Shown in pieces: positions 27,598 through 40,025 of a stretch of DNA of 64,000 bases; position 1 is the stretch's first letter, and each line of letters begins with the position of its first letter. Location of the stretch: assembly GCA_036345935.2 (NCBI GenBank), contig JADWOT020000007.1, forward strand, positions 2,368,385 through 2,432,384, read 5' to 3'. Made by a program: the position numbers and the translations under genes. This stretch comes from Taenia hydatigena. Taxonomy: Eukaryota; Platyhelminthes; Cestoda; Cyclophyllidea; Taeniidae. Below the pieces are notes generated by a model. It was not told the origin of the DNA. It saw only the letters and a program-made list of their open reading frames with translations, and did not search any database.

Positions 27598-30500
27598 TTT
27601 CTTGAAAAGGTTTTTTACACCTTAAGCACCTTCACACAACCTTGGGTGTTTATTTGAGTTTGTGTTAATTTTGCGTGTTCACTCTTCCAATCGACAACTC
27701 CGCAGAGGCGCCACTAAGCACTCCACTCACCTCAGTTTCATTTAACTCCACTTTGCTTAACTTCTTCGAGCGGTTGGATATAAAACAAGAAAACGAACGG
27801 GCGACCAATGAAGGATACGATTGACAATTGTTTTTCCCGATGATCTGAGATTTGAATTAAAGTTAACACCGCTCATTCCACTAATTCACATGAAGACAAA
27901 CTACTGAATCAACAGCTGGGTAGTGAGTAAAGTCATTCGCCTATTTCGCAGATGAGTTGCAATCAAAGAATGGGTCAAGTGGCTCCCGACGTCCAGAAAC
28001 AACGTCATTGCAGTCGTAAATTGTAAAGTATCGCCTAAATCCACTTGAAACGAAGCCCTAAATGGTAAAATCATGAAATAAAGGCGCCAAAGAGAATGCG
28101 ATGGAAGACGTTTGCATGATCCCATTGGCATACCCATGTTGACATGCTAAGAAAAAATTTCTCCAGCATCTTTCCACACATCAAGAGAAGCTGTGCATGA
28201 GAGTTGAAGATGCCATTTAGAACACAGTCCATGAAAAGAGTGCTTGAGCCGTTCATTTGTACAAAGTTTTTGCCTATCGGGCAATGTGTTGCATATTGTG
28301 CAAGTTGTTCTGTTGAGACTACACATACATCCAGTGCAGATGTTTAACGATACGTCCTCTTATCATACTAGAAGGTTGTTTTATCCCCAGCCCAAATCAT
28401 CAGCTTCTCTGGTGGTTCGTCCCCTGTCTTAGAATTCTACGGTGCTTCGACTAAAATAGCATGAAGCGGGAGTGTATCACAAGCATGCCAATTGTCCCAT
28501 TGGCATTTAATTAAGTAATTGCTGGCATGGCATAATTTTGGGAATCAATTAACAGCTTTAATTGTTTGAGCGTTTTTCAAACTTATATGTCTGTAGCCGA
28601 CAGCTCAATGAAGTTGCGCAGAGCAAAGGCTTTTATAAAAGATCCCCTCTCACAAGATGGGAACGTGAACACCCTCGAAGGAGACGCTACCAATGGGCCT
28701 TCAGACCTTAATCAAATTTGGTTTATTGCGCACCGTGATAAATTTCAACATTTTTGGAACGTACTGGCACTCTTTTGAATTTACCAACGCTCCGTTTCTG
28801 TAACTGATGATCCTTGATGGAAGGCGACATTATCTAAAACTTAAATTCTCAAATGTCCTTAAAGTCGACAAATTGATAATCGTCTTCTTAGAGTTTGAGA
28901 TCTACTAAGGCTATTGGCTCTTCTCCCTTGCTTTAAATTCAGTGTTTCATTGTTGCCCTTCGCTATTAACGTGCCTCTCGGCCAATGGATCAAATAAAAA
29001 CTAGTGGCCTGTACGAGCTCTTTCATTCAAGCTAGTCAACTACAATGCATAATTATGTGACCTGTGCAAAGAAGAACTCTGCTTGTTTGAAGGCTATGAA
29101 TGTCTGTCTCTGATAACCAAAGGTCATCGTGCGCTTGCCACCCAACACCCAGAGAAAGTTGAATTCGATTTCACACAAGAAGAGCTATTTCACAGTCTCT
29201 AATAATATTATCAGTAAAGTACTGTTTCGAGGTTCATTATTCGAAAGGCCACTGAACATCAACTACTAGGGCTTGGTGACAAAACGCAGTGAATTGTAGC
29301 AGGCACTCATCGCACCATTCTGCTTCCTTCATTTTTTCTTTGCGAAAAAAGTGTGAAGTGAGTGCTTGTAAACTTGTAAGTGAAAGCTGTAACTTCCCTG
29401 ACCCATTGCAATGTTGCTTTCGGACAATGGCGTTCCAACCAGGTGCATGAAGGGACAGAATTAATGCCCACATTTCCAATTGGCCTAGCCGCTCCTCCTT
29501 GTGGCAAAACCGAGTTACTCGTCATCAACAAGTGCGTTCATTCCGATTTTTCCTTCCCGTTTCAACTGCGCAGAGTTGTTAAATTGCACAAATTCTACTT
29601 TGATGCGTCTTGATAAAAATCTGCGGGTTGGCAAAATGATTGCCAAGACCTATGGCTGCACTACGATTTGTGTGCAGATTACCAACAATTAAGCTCTACG
29701 CTAACGATGACGTTAAAAGAGCGCCCGTTTTGCTTTGGATGCAAATTTCGTAGCGGTAGGGTTGTACAAATTATGCCGCAATTAACAATGGAATATAGTG
29801 CAGGAAATCATTTTATGCCAATAAATGCGTAAGTTTTCTGTTTCTTAGTGTTTTTGTTTTGACGTGTGTGATTATTAGCCATTCAGAAGCCTATTGCTTT
29901 TGAGTTAAAAGAGTAACAGATTGCAATGTATGGAAGTGAGTACCGACTGGTCCTTAAAGAAACGAAGCGTTTTTTAAATATGCATGTCAACTACGTGTGA
30001 AGGGACCTTTAACACTTTCGTTTCATTCCCGCAGTATTTTTAAAAATCGTGGAGCCAGCATATGCGGTAGCGATGGGGCATATGCATTGTCTTGGTCGTA
30101 CCACCAAAAGGTGGTTAAAACATGGTTTTGAATGCATTTGTATAAAGGCTCTCAAAGGCACTCAGCTCATTCTCAGAAGTCGAGTTGTTTGTCGGCATGA
30201 AGTGGACTGGCAGACGCCATCAAAGTTGTTTTAAAACTAAAGCTGTCAGAGTGTCGTCTATTTGCACTATTGAAAGGGCTAGTAAATAACGGGCATTGTG
30301 ATCTGGAGCGGTTTGAGCCACAGTTTGTGGAAGGGTGATTGAGTTGAAGTGGCATTTTAGGGCCTAAAGCTGCAATGCAATGCAAAACAGTGTCTAAAAA
30401 GCATTCCTAGCATACAAATTAGAACAGCATTTACAAAACACACACGTCAACTGGCCAACCACACAGTTCTCCATACCATGACTCCAGGTTGGGAGGCTGC

Positions 30501-33500
30501 ATGTTTAAATCACGTCGGAATCAGTGCTCATTTCCTTCTACCCTACTTCTCCTTACCGTTGCCTGCGGCACATCTCCTTCTGTCATTGCTTTCTTTACTA
30601 CATCGCTACTGCTACTACTGCCGTTGCTTTCATGCTGACAGCAGGATCATAATACATGATGTCCTCTGCATTTCTCTTTCCTTTCCTGCAAAATGAAGCC
30701 GAGGTAGTAGGTGTTGTGGAGGTGCCTGGAGTTCCGGTCGTAGGGCTGTCGTGATTGGAGTGGAGACGTTGGAGGGGTTATGTATTCCATTGGACGCTTC
30801 AGTAGCTAGCGTATAGTTAAGAGTCGGTAGCGTCGTGTTTGGAACAGGTTTGAATACTTTTCTAGCAGCCATGACAATTGACATATATCTTAAGCTTAAA
30901 GTGGTAGGTTTGGGAGCGTTTTGCCTTTGACATCAAAACACATTGACAGTGATGAGTCAAGTCAGCTGAAGAATCCATGGTAAGGAGCGAAAACTACTTA
31001 TCCTCCTTCAATTTCTTCCTCTCTTCCATATTTATACCTGTTGCCTAAAGGGTGAAATCACGGATGCACAGGTCACTTCATTTCGTCGTCTCTATTAGTA
31101 ATAGTCAATTTTATACTGTCCAAGCATACATCGTCTTACCTCCGTAGATCTACCACGTGTCCAAATTGCTACAAGCACTCTGCAAAGATCAGAAACATTC
31201 AGTCAAAGCATGCATTGATATCTGGGCAATTTTATGCTAGTTTAAAAATTGAAAGTAAGCATCGATTTCTCAACGATGAGCAGATGGTTACTGCTAATCT
31301 AAATGGTGGAAGAAACACAAGCATGATTTCATGATATTAACATTTAGACCCCGCAACTTACCGTAGCTTGAAGATAATTGAAAAAGGCTTTATTTACTTA
31401 GAACATTGAGGTCCCAATAGTAGATGATACTGTTCCTTCTACACCTGAAGCACAAAGGTACACAATGATGACAACATAAAGAAGGCGGGTTGGATATGGC
31501 TGACGTAAGAGCTATTTTTCACTCATTTCCACCAACGGCGGAAGGAAGCGTGGTCGTAGCGTCTCAAGGCTCCCTTGAAGGCTAAAGAAGGCAAAATACT
31601 AGGGTGGACACTGGACATCACAAAACCTTTCGTCCTTCTTTATCGCACGTCCCATAAAAGCTTCTATTGAATTTATATCAATAAATTGTTAAAATATGGT
31701 GAGAAATTACACTCGCGTTGTAACCCATACTAGGCGGACAGTCGAAAAGTTGACATTCTCAAAATATTCATTTTCCAAGGCACTACTAGCTTGGCGATGC
31801 GTAGTGAAATTCAAGCGAAACTCTATCTTTCGTTAATGTGGTTTATCGTTCATATTACAGAGCTCATCCATGTTCCTCTAAAGCATTTATTGCAACTACT
31901 GATCTCTCTTATTATCATCGCATCAGACATACTCATGCACAAGAACCATTTTTCTCGAAATAACAACCGAGATAAAAATCGTTTCTGTCGTTTATGCGAG
32001 TAAAGCAGCTTAAAAAGGTGGATTATTTCAGCTTAGTTCTCATGATGAGGAGAATGCTACATCTCCTCGTGTCTGCAATTCTGAACCAACACTTGTAACT
32101 CAACGCCAAATGGCAACCTCATCATGCTTCATCATGAAAAGCAGACACCTGAAAATTACACGGAGTGGAATTTCGGTAACAGTTTAATTATGCCATCCAA
32201 AATCAACCATTCATTAAAGCATTAGAGATGGCAAAGGCTTTGACTTTTGCAATAATATAGACAAACGCAAGTACGCTTAACAACCAATTTTACTAACAAG
32301 TATACTTTTAGGGCTGCCTATGTCCTCAAGAAAGTGCTTTTGAGACGGTCAAACATGACCTGAATTGGCTTAGAGCTTGATGGATGCACAGGTGGCATGA
32401 CTAATTTGCAGACACCATCATGTTAGCTGACGATGCAGGTAATGATTTCCGTACTTTTGCAATGCATTCCATCATTTCTCGCTGTCCCTCATCTTTTTTA
32501 GTTTGTCCTTTAATTTGGATTGGGCATGGAAATAGCCGTCAACTTAGCCTCAACTAATTACCGCGGAGTAAAGTGCTGACTGCCCATTTTAGTAACCTGG
32601 TGTTAATTATCTGCGCACTCATCAAACGGACGACTACCAGCTAGTTCACGGAGGTGAATAACAAAGGTAGTAATCTGAGTCCCCATTATGCCGTAATAGG
32701 CTGCGGTGCTACTTATGAAAACTTGAGAAGTTTAGGCTGCTATTAGGATGGGCCATAGATAATGCCACGATGCAGAAGTGCAGCCTCTAGAGATTCTATT
32801 GTTTGTGCAGTTGAACGCACAGCTACTACATGTGAATTTCTAGCAGATCAAATTATAGTTCTTTACTAATAAAACACTAGAGTGTGTGTTCTTTGTGTGA
32901 CTTTAGTGATTCCTGACGTGTTGAATCCTACTTAGTGAAGAAATTCAAGCTTTATTAACGTAGTGACGCAGGGATGGCATGGATGCTTATTTATTGCAAG
33001 CAAATTGTTGGTGCTTGTTGGGGATTTAAACTGTGCATTTGCGCCTACTTTTCTTTACATAAAATTGTTGTCTTCTCAAAAATTATTGGTTATTGGCGCA
33101 TCCTTAAGAATATCCCACCAACGTTTCCAGTTTTCCACACACACCTATTCTTATTGTGAAGTAACTTATTTATTTTGTGCATAGTTGGGACCGATGATAT
33201 GCTCTTATGAGGTAATCAAATTAGTAATCTAGTCTACATTTCCAAAAAAGGGAAATGATTGCCGCAATTCATCAGCCTAGCGAAGAAGCAAATGTTAAAA
33301 CCCGGTTTTCGTGTGTGGACAAGTAAGTCTGGCCCTTTCAATATACCCGCCTTCAAGACTTGAATTCTCTGATAACACCACTGGGACACTATTCACATAC
33401 GCACACCTCCTCCTTAAAGAAAGTAGGTTTGACCTTCGGAATATCGCAGCTCATCAAAAATCAAAACCACCACGAGGTTGAAAGCGAACGCAATTTCACA

Positions 33501-33900
33501 AAAGCTAAGGTCCTTATGAGCGTCTCCCGCACAATCGCTCAAATGACCTAATAATGCGCGAAATCACAATACGGGTGCAAACGCACGAACGGGTAATTTC
33601 ATAGGCTAGCATTTTTCGACATATTTATAGACACCGCTCGTGGGCTGTTAATGGGATTTGTCTTCGGATTGAGATGCTACTTCAACTCTACCTCATTTTG
33701 GTGGTAACGTCCATCTTGCATGAAGAACTGGTAGTGGCAAGCAGTAAGGCACCTTCTATAGTTTACGCTGATCAGCGCATATGCAGACGTATCTAAGAAA
33801 ACAGGGTATTTGCAAACCTTAGTAAATTTGGGAATGACTTGGCCACTCTTATAGACATTTTGTTGCATAACACTACACCACAAGGTAGTCAAATAAACAT
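27598..33900. other. Non-genic or intronic stretch upstream of the FN3 gene
   Basis: Missing upstream exons of the FN3 protein may lie here, but no second FN3-like or other domain was recognised on either strand. Confidence 0.5.
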
Positions 33901-34000
33901 GATATGACTGAGCCAACCCATTTATTTCCTTATACTTTTTTGATACTTATCTTCCCTCACGCCTTTCGATTTCATCTTTTAAGCGCTTTCAATTTTGCAG

Positions 34001-34092
34001 CTACTTTACAGCAGGCAGGGGTTCGCCTAGCACAATGTGCGTCCCAATGCATCCATTTACATGATCCGCGTGTAGAGCGAACCGTCATTTGT
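34001..34092 (+). CDS. Candidate upstream exon with paired cysteines
   Basis: A good acceptor (CTTTCAATTTTGCAG) is followed by an open frame encoding Q-Q-A-G-V-R-L-A-Q-C-A-S-Q-C-I-H-L-H-D-P, reaching possible donors at GTGTAG or GTAGGC. With the donor after 34090 it joins in phase to the FN3 exon. The C-A-S-Q-C pair recalls cysteine modules of FN3-bearing secreted proteins, but no further support exists. It could equally be chance, or the end of a signal-peptide frame opening at ATG 33904. Confidence 0.25.
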
Positions 34093-34592
34093 GTAGGCCA
34101 TTCGCAAGCATTAGCGCATTACGATTTGATTTTGTATGGGGAATAAGCACAATTGATGTCTTTAGCAGGAGCATCATGATGACAATTACCGCAATAGGTG
34201 ATTAAAGGCGGAACACAAGGCGTGGTTGGGAAATAGAAGATAGCCAAAATCCGGCAGATGGACGGGGAGATACAAGTTGTGCCAAGTGTTTTAAGTTATT
34301 AATTTTTAGTTAAACCATAGACGTGAGTGCTTCCACCTCCCCTTAGATTAAAAGTTTACGCAGATATAAGAAATCTGATCAGCAAATTGCAATGTTTTGA
34401 TTACCTGCCAGTCCCAAAACGCCTTTAGTCTACTGCTGCACACACGCAAAAACGGGCGGTTTGCATGAAATCGCTCACAGTTTCGAGGTCAATGAAAGAT
34501 GAACCAGTGTTTTTGAGGCCCACGTTCGGTAAAGTAATCCAAAATCATTAGCTATTCTCGTTAATAAAACACAAAGGAATTTTGACGTGCAG

Positions 34593-34901
34593 ATCTTGAT
34601 GCTCCTCAAAATGTGAAACTTGAAGCAATCGACCCTTATGCGATGCGCATGAGTTGGGATCCGCCACCTCAGCCCGATGGCGTTATTGTCGGCTATCGTA
34701 TCGCTTGGAATCTTGACTCCACGTGGCAGGACTCTTTGGATCTGCCCCCAGTTCAAACTTACATCTTCAAAGGCCTACAACCGGGGCAAACCATTTTTGC
34801 CTTCGTTAGTGCGCGCACTAGAAAAGGAGATTATAAGAAACTTGAGTACCTTGGCAGCGACAGTGGGGTAGTGGAAGCAACCACACCGATCCTAGGAGGA
34901 G
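34593..34901 (+). CDS. Fibronectin type III domain exon
   Basis: 102 codons after acceptor GACGTGCAG. FN3 landmarks are clear: D-A-P-Q-N-V-K-L at the start, M-S-W-D-P-P-P (B-strand tryptophan), D-G-V-I-V-G-Y-R-I-A-W (C strand), F-K-G-L-Q-P-G-Q-T (the L-x-P-G turn), F-A-F-V-S-A-R-T-R-K-G, and E-A-T-T-P at the end. One domain per exon is usual for FN3 proteins. Phase 1 at both ends also fits exon-shuffled domains. Confidence 0.9.
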
Positions 34902-35384
34902 GTGAGCCCTTTGTACTCGTCTTACCAAATGCTGATTTATTATTTGCATTTAGCCAGATTTTGTCTCAAGAAGCCTGCAACAGTACCCGTTTGACACAAT
35001 TAAATTGTTCGCGTAGGCTTATTTGAATTATCTCCTGCCACACAATTAACTTTAGACAGTAGAATGGGCAGCTTAGTAAGGTCGACCAAAATTTCTTATT
35101 TTATGCCATCAGCGATCAGTTCGTATAAAGGTGTCAAGAGAAATTTATTGTCTCCTACAGGAGACGAAGGAGTGTCTCCCGAAGCCGGAAGATTCGCAAA
35201 GAACAGCAAGTCTACTCAGACCCTTGCAATTAAAATGAATGACAGGTCTACTCAGACATCCACAGTTGCAAGGAATAGCAAGTCTACCCAGTTTCCTCAA
35301 ATCACAACAAAAAGTAAGTCCACACAAACTCCAGCCTTCACCACGAGGAAGGGATCTGTTTTGAATGCTGCAACGGCCAATTAA
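34593..35384 (+). CDS. Fibronectin type III protein with C-terminal LC8-motif array (partial, last two exons)
   Basis: Two exons join in phase (G plus GC gives glycine): a fibronectin III domain of about 100 residues, then a 122-residue tail ending in TAA. No hydrophobic segment separates the domain from the tail, so domain and tail should share one compartment. LC8 is cytosolic, which argues for an intracellular scaffold rather than a receptor ectodomain, but the upstream exons are unknown. The tail holds five 12-residue units, three with intact S-T-Q-T. The 115-nt intron has a good donor (GGAG|GTGAGC) and a pyrimidine-poor acceptor (GCGTAG). The full gene must extend upstream, since the first exon starts in mid-codon. 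Confidence 0.65.
35017..35384 (+). CDS. C-terminal exon with K-S-T-Q-T repeats
   Basis: Starts L-F-E-L-S-P-A-T-Q-L after the phase-1 junction. The first 50 residues are low-complexity and S/T-rich without a predicted fold, then come the repeat units, then R-K-G-S-V-L-N and a TAA stop. A consensus donor GTAAGT at 35314-35319 lies inside the repeat, so an alternative splice could cut the array short. Coding status is supported by the exact 36-nt periodicity with a conserved reading frame. Confidence 0.6.
35175..35366 (+). repeat. 36-nt tandem repeat encoding LC8-binding T-Q-T motifs
   Basis: Units begin at 35175, 35211, 35247, 35283, 35319 and (decayed) 35355, always 36 nt apart. Units two, three and five start S-T-Q-T and unit four S-T-Q-F. 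They are preceded by S-K, D-R, S-K and S-K, giving K-S-T-Q-T or R-S-T-Q-T. Established knowledge: K-x-T-Q-T is the core LC8/DYNLL groove-binding peptide, and arrays of it with short linkers act as multivalent scaffolds. The first unit keeps the A-K-N-S-K end but lacks T-Q-T. Confidence 0.75.
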
Positions 35385-38094
35385 AGAAATTCTATCTCAA
35401 CGTTCGCTACCACCACGAAGGTTGGATTTGCCTCCACTCCCTGACCACTTCAGTTCCATTTGCTTACATGGTCACAGAGCTCCTGTAAACCCTCTAGTAA
35501 GCCAATGCAACTTACCAACTTCTTTGCTGGTTTCGATTATTGCTGCTGAAAATTGACATTTGCTAGACATTTTGCCTATCGCGTTGCTAGTTTCATTAAC
35601 ACAGGGAAAGGTGGCGTTGACAATTGTTCTCCTTTGCATAAGATATAGGGCCAAATCACAACAACTACTCCTTAAATGGCAAACAAATATCATTACACAC
35701 TGGCCTATCCTCAATGATGTTGCGTGTGCTTGTCAAGTAGTGGAGGTTGAAGACCACAATAAAAGGCTTAGGTTATCTGTAAATCAAAGCGGCGTTCATG
35801 TGTCGAGTTTCGCAAGATTCTTATTTAACACTCTGATGTTGCTGAATCCCTCAAGTAAGCTTTGATTAAAATAAGTGCACTTTAGAGACCGCGCGAATGG
35901 TAATTTATTAGCTAGTGATATCAAGGCTAATTCAGTGATCCTTTATCTAGCAGTGTCTTTTTAATCCACACGAGGCCTTCTTTGAATACCGAATGCTCAT
36001 TACATAAAACAATTAATGGTCGCAAGTGAGCCTTCAATTGCAGCCTACCAGGTCGCATCCCTCGTCCGCAGCCGGTGAATAGGTGACTATGCACACAGTA
36101 GTACCTCGCCTCCGTCTCTCTCCTTTTCCTCCTCTCGTCTCTGCATCTTGCACCCTTCCACTCGACCACCATGTCTTATTATTCAACCGCCATTGGTTCT
36201 TACCCAACCAGCGTCGTTCCATGAACCCCATCTGTATGCCCACGAGTAGTATAGAGATAAAACCCGTAACAATACGTCCATTCATCACATGACAACGCAT
36301 TCTTTACGCCGAGATTTTTTGCGTTCTGTCTCATGCAGCCAACAGTCTGTCCATCTAGGATCATAGACCATGGACCTTTATATGGATTAAAATTCCTGTG
36401 ATTCCCGATTAAAATTCAGTCTAAACTGAAAGTGCTTAAGGCTAATTTGGTGATTATCAACATCCAGCTGATATTTCGCCTGTAATCCTTCGCGAAAATG
36501 CTACTGGACAACCCGGCTTACAGCTATTTTATTTTATGAAAAGAAACCGCAAGCCTTCTTACCGGTGCATCAAATGAAGGATATTTACGCTATTGGCAAA
36601 TGCACAATATAACAGTCTTGACTCAACGCTTTAATGCCAAAACCACCCCCACACTTCGTTAAAGCTGAAGAACGCTTCTCACTTCTTCTATCTTCTGGAA
36701 TTTGTCCTGTCATGTTCTCGTTGCAACACTGTTACAGCCGAGATGACGAATAGGGCCAATGTTCTCACATTCCACTGACACACTGATGTGGCGTGTTTAA
36801 GGCCAGCGGTAACGCCTTCAGACATTTGTGCTCTTTCTCCCTTTCCCTCTCAAGGCATCGCAAAGTGTTGTGCAATTCGGAAGGCAGTACTAGATGTGAT
36901 CCATTATAAAACCTTAGCAAACGTGATCCTAAATGGCTCGTTCTGGCAGAGTAGGTCTTTAGAGCGATGCTTCCATTAAAAAGGATCTAAATGTGTTCCT
37001 CTAACCTTGATTCTGCATGTGCGTTTACTCCTGAAACCAATCTATCCTTCATATTTCGGCTCCATCTTCGTGTCGAATTCAATGACATGTAGTCTTGACT
37101 TTGGAATATATAGCTGCACATTTATAACTCAGCAGACCCAAAATCCGATTTTTATAATTTTGCTTATCAAGAGCGCCACAGAAATTTCTGCTCCCATCGC
37201 TGCCTCTAGCTACAGTAAAGTCACAAGCCGAGTAGTAAAGCAGTCAGCGAGGCAGAGCTAATGTAGTCGCACTAAAGGTATGGCACCAACATAAAAGAGG
37301 TCACAGGTACAAAGTCGAAGACGGTGTCAAAATAATTCATGAATAATGCCAATGCGGTGCGTAGTCAAATCATTAACCCTTTTATCAGCCACCCAATCGC
37401 AAATTGCACTCGTTAAGTTCATTTCACCCGAGGAAATCGCCTAATTGTGTTCGGGTCCATACGAACTTCCTCCGTCGCGTATGCGTTGGAGGAGTGATTA
37501 ATGCATACGCTTCTTCTGCTGAAGGCACCTCAACGGGCTATACTTTTTCATTTTTGCTGTCATGAAATGCACCCACTACAGAGATCTATTTGGAATATTG
37601 AACAATGAAAGGACTGGTAAAGTGGAACGCTTTTACCAATGAAAGGATCTGCCGGTTGAAGAACTTAAGGCTTGGAAAATTGGGACATTAGACTTTTGGG
37701 AACTAGTGCTCTTACGGTCTTAACAATGTGGCCACTGACGACGCTACAAATGAATGACCAAGCTCAGGTATCCATAAATTAGAAGCAGAGACATTTCTGA
37801 CAAAACAGAACAGTGACAAAAATTGAAAGAAAAGAAAAGGATATTTGCGCACTGACAGAAAACATGATTTGATTCCAGTGAGCATTAAAGTTGCTACCGT
37901 AGTTCGTGCTTTCTTTGCCCAAAATCGCCTGGTTTAAGTGGACGAAAAAAGCACATGCTATCCAAATGCACATTAGAATCTTAGATACCTTTCCATGATT
38001 GAATCGACCAATGTAGATATGGAAAGTTTACCCTCTAAAATGGCGTGTGGACTGTTTCCATGGTAGCAACTGAGAGATTTGCCTGACCTTCAAG
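35385..38094. other. Downstream flank of the FN3 gene, no further gene
   Basis: A 101-codon plus frame at 35560-35865 ends at a GTAAGC donor-like site and has one hydrophobic run. It overlaps an open minus frame and lacks homology I know. A pyrimidine-rich run lies near 36100-36160. Confidence 0.5.
35758..35763 (+). promoter_or_regulatory. Candidate polyadenylation signal AATAAA
   Basis: The hexamer lies 374 nt past the TAA of the FN3/LC8-motif exon, a plausible distance for a 3' UTR. It is the nearest AATAAA I noticed downstream, and chance occurrence is likely enough that this stays tentative. Confidence 0.3.
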
Positions 38095-38665
38095 TAAAAT
38101 AAGACCCGTGATTATGGTCGCGTGGCCGGGCCCCTTATCAACAGCATTCATCGCTGTGATTCGGTCAGTCCTGTGACAGAAGGCAGTAATGGCAAGACAT
38201 GGAGGTGCGAGTGTGTAGGCTGCATTACGGCTTCTTACGGTGCCATTACACTTGGGATGCAGTGGACAAGTAGGGCGTGGAGTGCCGATTTGCGCTGAAG
38301 TTAATTGCAAACGCATCGATTTCTGCTCTCTGGTCGGAAAAAGTGAGATCAACCTCGTCTGCGTTTGTTTCGACACTGCTGCTCAACCATCAGTGGTTGT
38401 TGGTTAAGGATGCTGTTCGAACGCTTTAGCAACTGAATGGTTTTTTTTCGCTGTGGAAGACGTAGACGCATCTCGCTCGTTGGAAAGCTTGCCTAATTCA
38501 AAAGTGTTGTTCCCTTGCTGCATTGCCTTGTCATGAAAATGACCTACCTTCAATGAGCAGTGGTTAGCTCTTATGGTAAGCTCATTGAATTTTGCAATAG
38601 TATGCTATTTGTTGACTTGTCTTCCGAACCGACTACATGGCACGCAGTTTTGGTGGTGGTGGCGA
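38095..38665 (-). repeat. Dispersed repeat R5, copy a
   Basis: Its reverse complement matches 59690-60330. Two peptides recur in both copies: C-L-A-I/V-T-A-F-C-H followed by R-I-x-x-M-N-A-V-D, and a V-G-S-E-x-x-S-T-N stretch. They lie in different frames, so any ancestral protein is now broken. Confidence 0.7.
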
Positions 38666-38836
38666 TGGTAATTTGTGGACGCAAAGGAGGAAGCTGGTAA
38701 CCTCGGGCACTGTGCAGAAGTATACGCGTAGGGCGATCCCTACCACTGTACGCCATTAGCAATGTGGCCCTGCCAAGGCTATCCTTCAGGTGTTGTGGTA
38801 ATGGAGAAAGCAGTGGCAACAGCCATCAAATTCATC

Positions 38837-39240
38837 CACTGACCCGATTTCACCATCTCTTTCTGAGGGACAGAGACTGCAAACTACAAAAAAAATGCAT
38901 CGCGTAACGACTGCGAAGGACACGCTATGCGTATAATTTAGACTATGTATGTATCCTACACAAAAAGCACTCAGTTTATACAAAAATCCTTTGTAACTCT
39001 TTTATATTCAGCTTAAATTCTGTGGCTAAGTTTCGCCACCACGTTGCCCATCTACCAGGGATTTAAGTTATCGCATGGGCATTTTTACCAATGAGGGAGA
39101 AACCAACTCATAGAGGGAACCAGGAAGTCGAAAATGAGGTTGTCTATGGGTTAGCAAGTTATGAGGCGCCGTTAATACCAAAGTGATGATTTCCATTCCC
39201 GGCCGCCAGATGCAACATATTTTATGATGGAGAGAGACGT
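38837..39240 (+). repeat. Dispersed repeat R2, copy b
   Basis: Partner of 13250-13650. It sits between R5a and R4a, forming a repeat-rich block at 38-41 kb. Confidence 0.75.
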
Positions 39241-39884
39241 GTATCACGAATGACAATGATGTGCGTGTAAAAATGTCTAGAAATGCAGGTTAAAGTATAG
39301 GTAGACTGCACTGATCCACAGCCTTCGAAAAACGTGTACTTGGTGAAGGCTTAAAGGCTTGAGCATGATGCTGGAAGTTCTTGATTAACTCAAAGAAGAA
39401 TGAGGGTATATTGAAGGTGTATGCCTGTAGTAAGGTTTAGGACTACTGGCGCTGCCTAAAGACGATGGTGCAATGTTGGTGACTCAAAGTGATCCCTTTT
39501 TTCTACAATCGAGGGTAAATCGAGCCACTCAAGCACTTTATAGCCCGCATCCTATTTCAAGTGTTTTCCTTGGTCTTGTCATCGTAAAACCTCCAGCGTC
39601 GGCCATCGCAATTTAACAGTGACGTATGAAAAGTACCACGGAAATATGGTTTTGGCTGGAGAACTTTCATGCGCAAAATAAAAAAAAGAAAGGAAGGGAC
39701 AAGTACGCCATTCATGACTGCGGTAGTGCATGGCAAGTCTTATCAGCTGAGGAGGGGATTGGGGAGCAAAAGAATGGTACTAAGCTGGTGGGAACTTGGC
39801 ACCAGTGCCGTGACCTCTATTTATTTTAAATCGACCGAATTAGTCTACCACCTGCCAGCACTTTGGCAAAATGCTGATTAAAGT

Positions 39885-40025
39885 ACGCAATCATTTTATG
39901 AATAATCAGTCAAACAACGAAACAGGTCAAGTATAAGCCAAGAATTAAGGAGGTGGATAAATAACTTAATTAACCAGTCAAACAAACAACTAATCAGCCA
40001 GCTAAGCAGTCAAATCATTGTTAGG
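39885..40025 (+). repeat. Degenerate AATCA/CAGTCAAA simple repeat
   Basis: Irregular reiterations of AATCAGTCAAACAA, CCAGTCAAACAAAC and GCAGTCAAATC. A reverse-complement relative with the same CAAATCATTGTT ending is found at 58935-59015, each lying beside a copy of R4. Confidence 0.55.

Noticed and set aside
34001..34901. Anosmin (KAL1) identity for the FN3 gene
   Set aside because: A cysteine pair upstream of FN3 is suggestive, but no WAP domain lies between and the tail with T-Q-T repeats is unlike anosmin.
35560..35865. 101-codon plus frame ending at a GTAAGC donor-like site
   Set aside because: Lies past the TAA of the FN3 gene, overlaps an open minus frame, and has no recognisable domain; a transmembrane reading is possible but unsupported.
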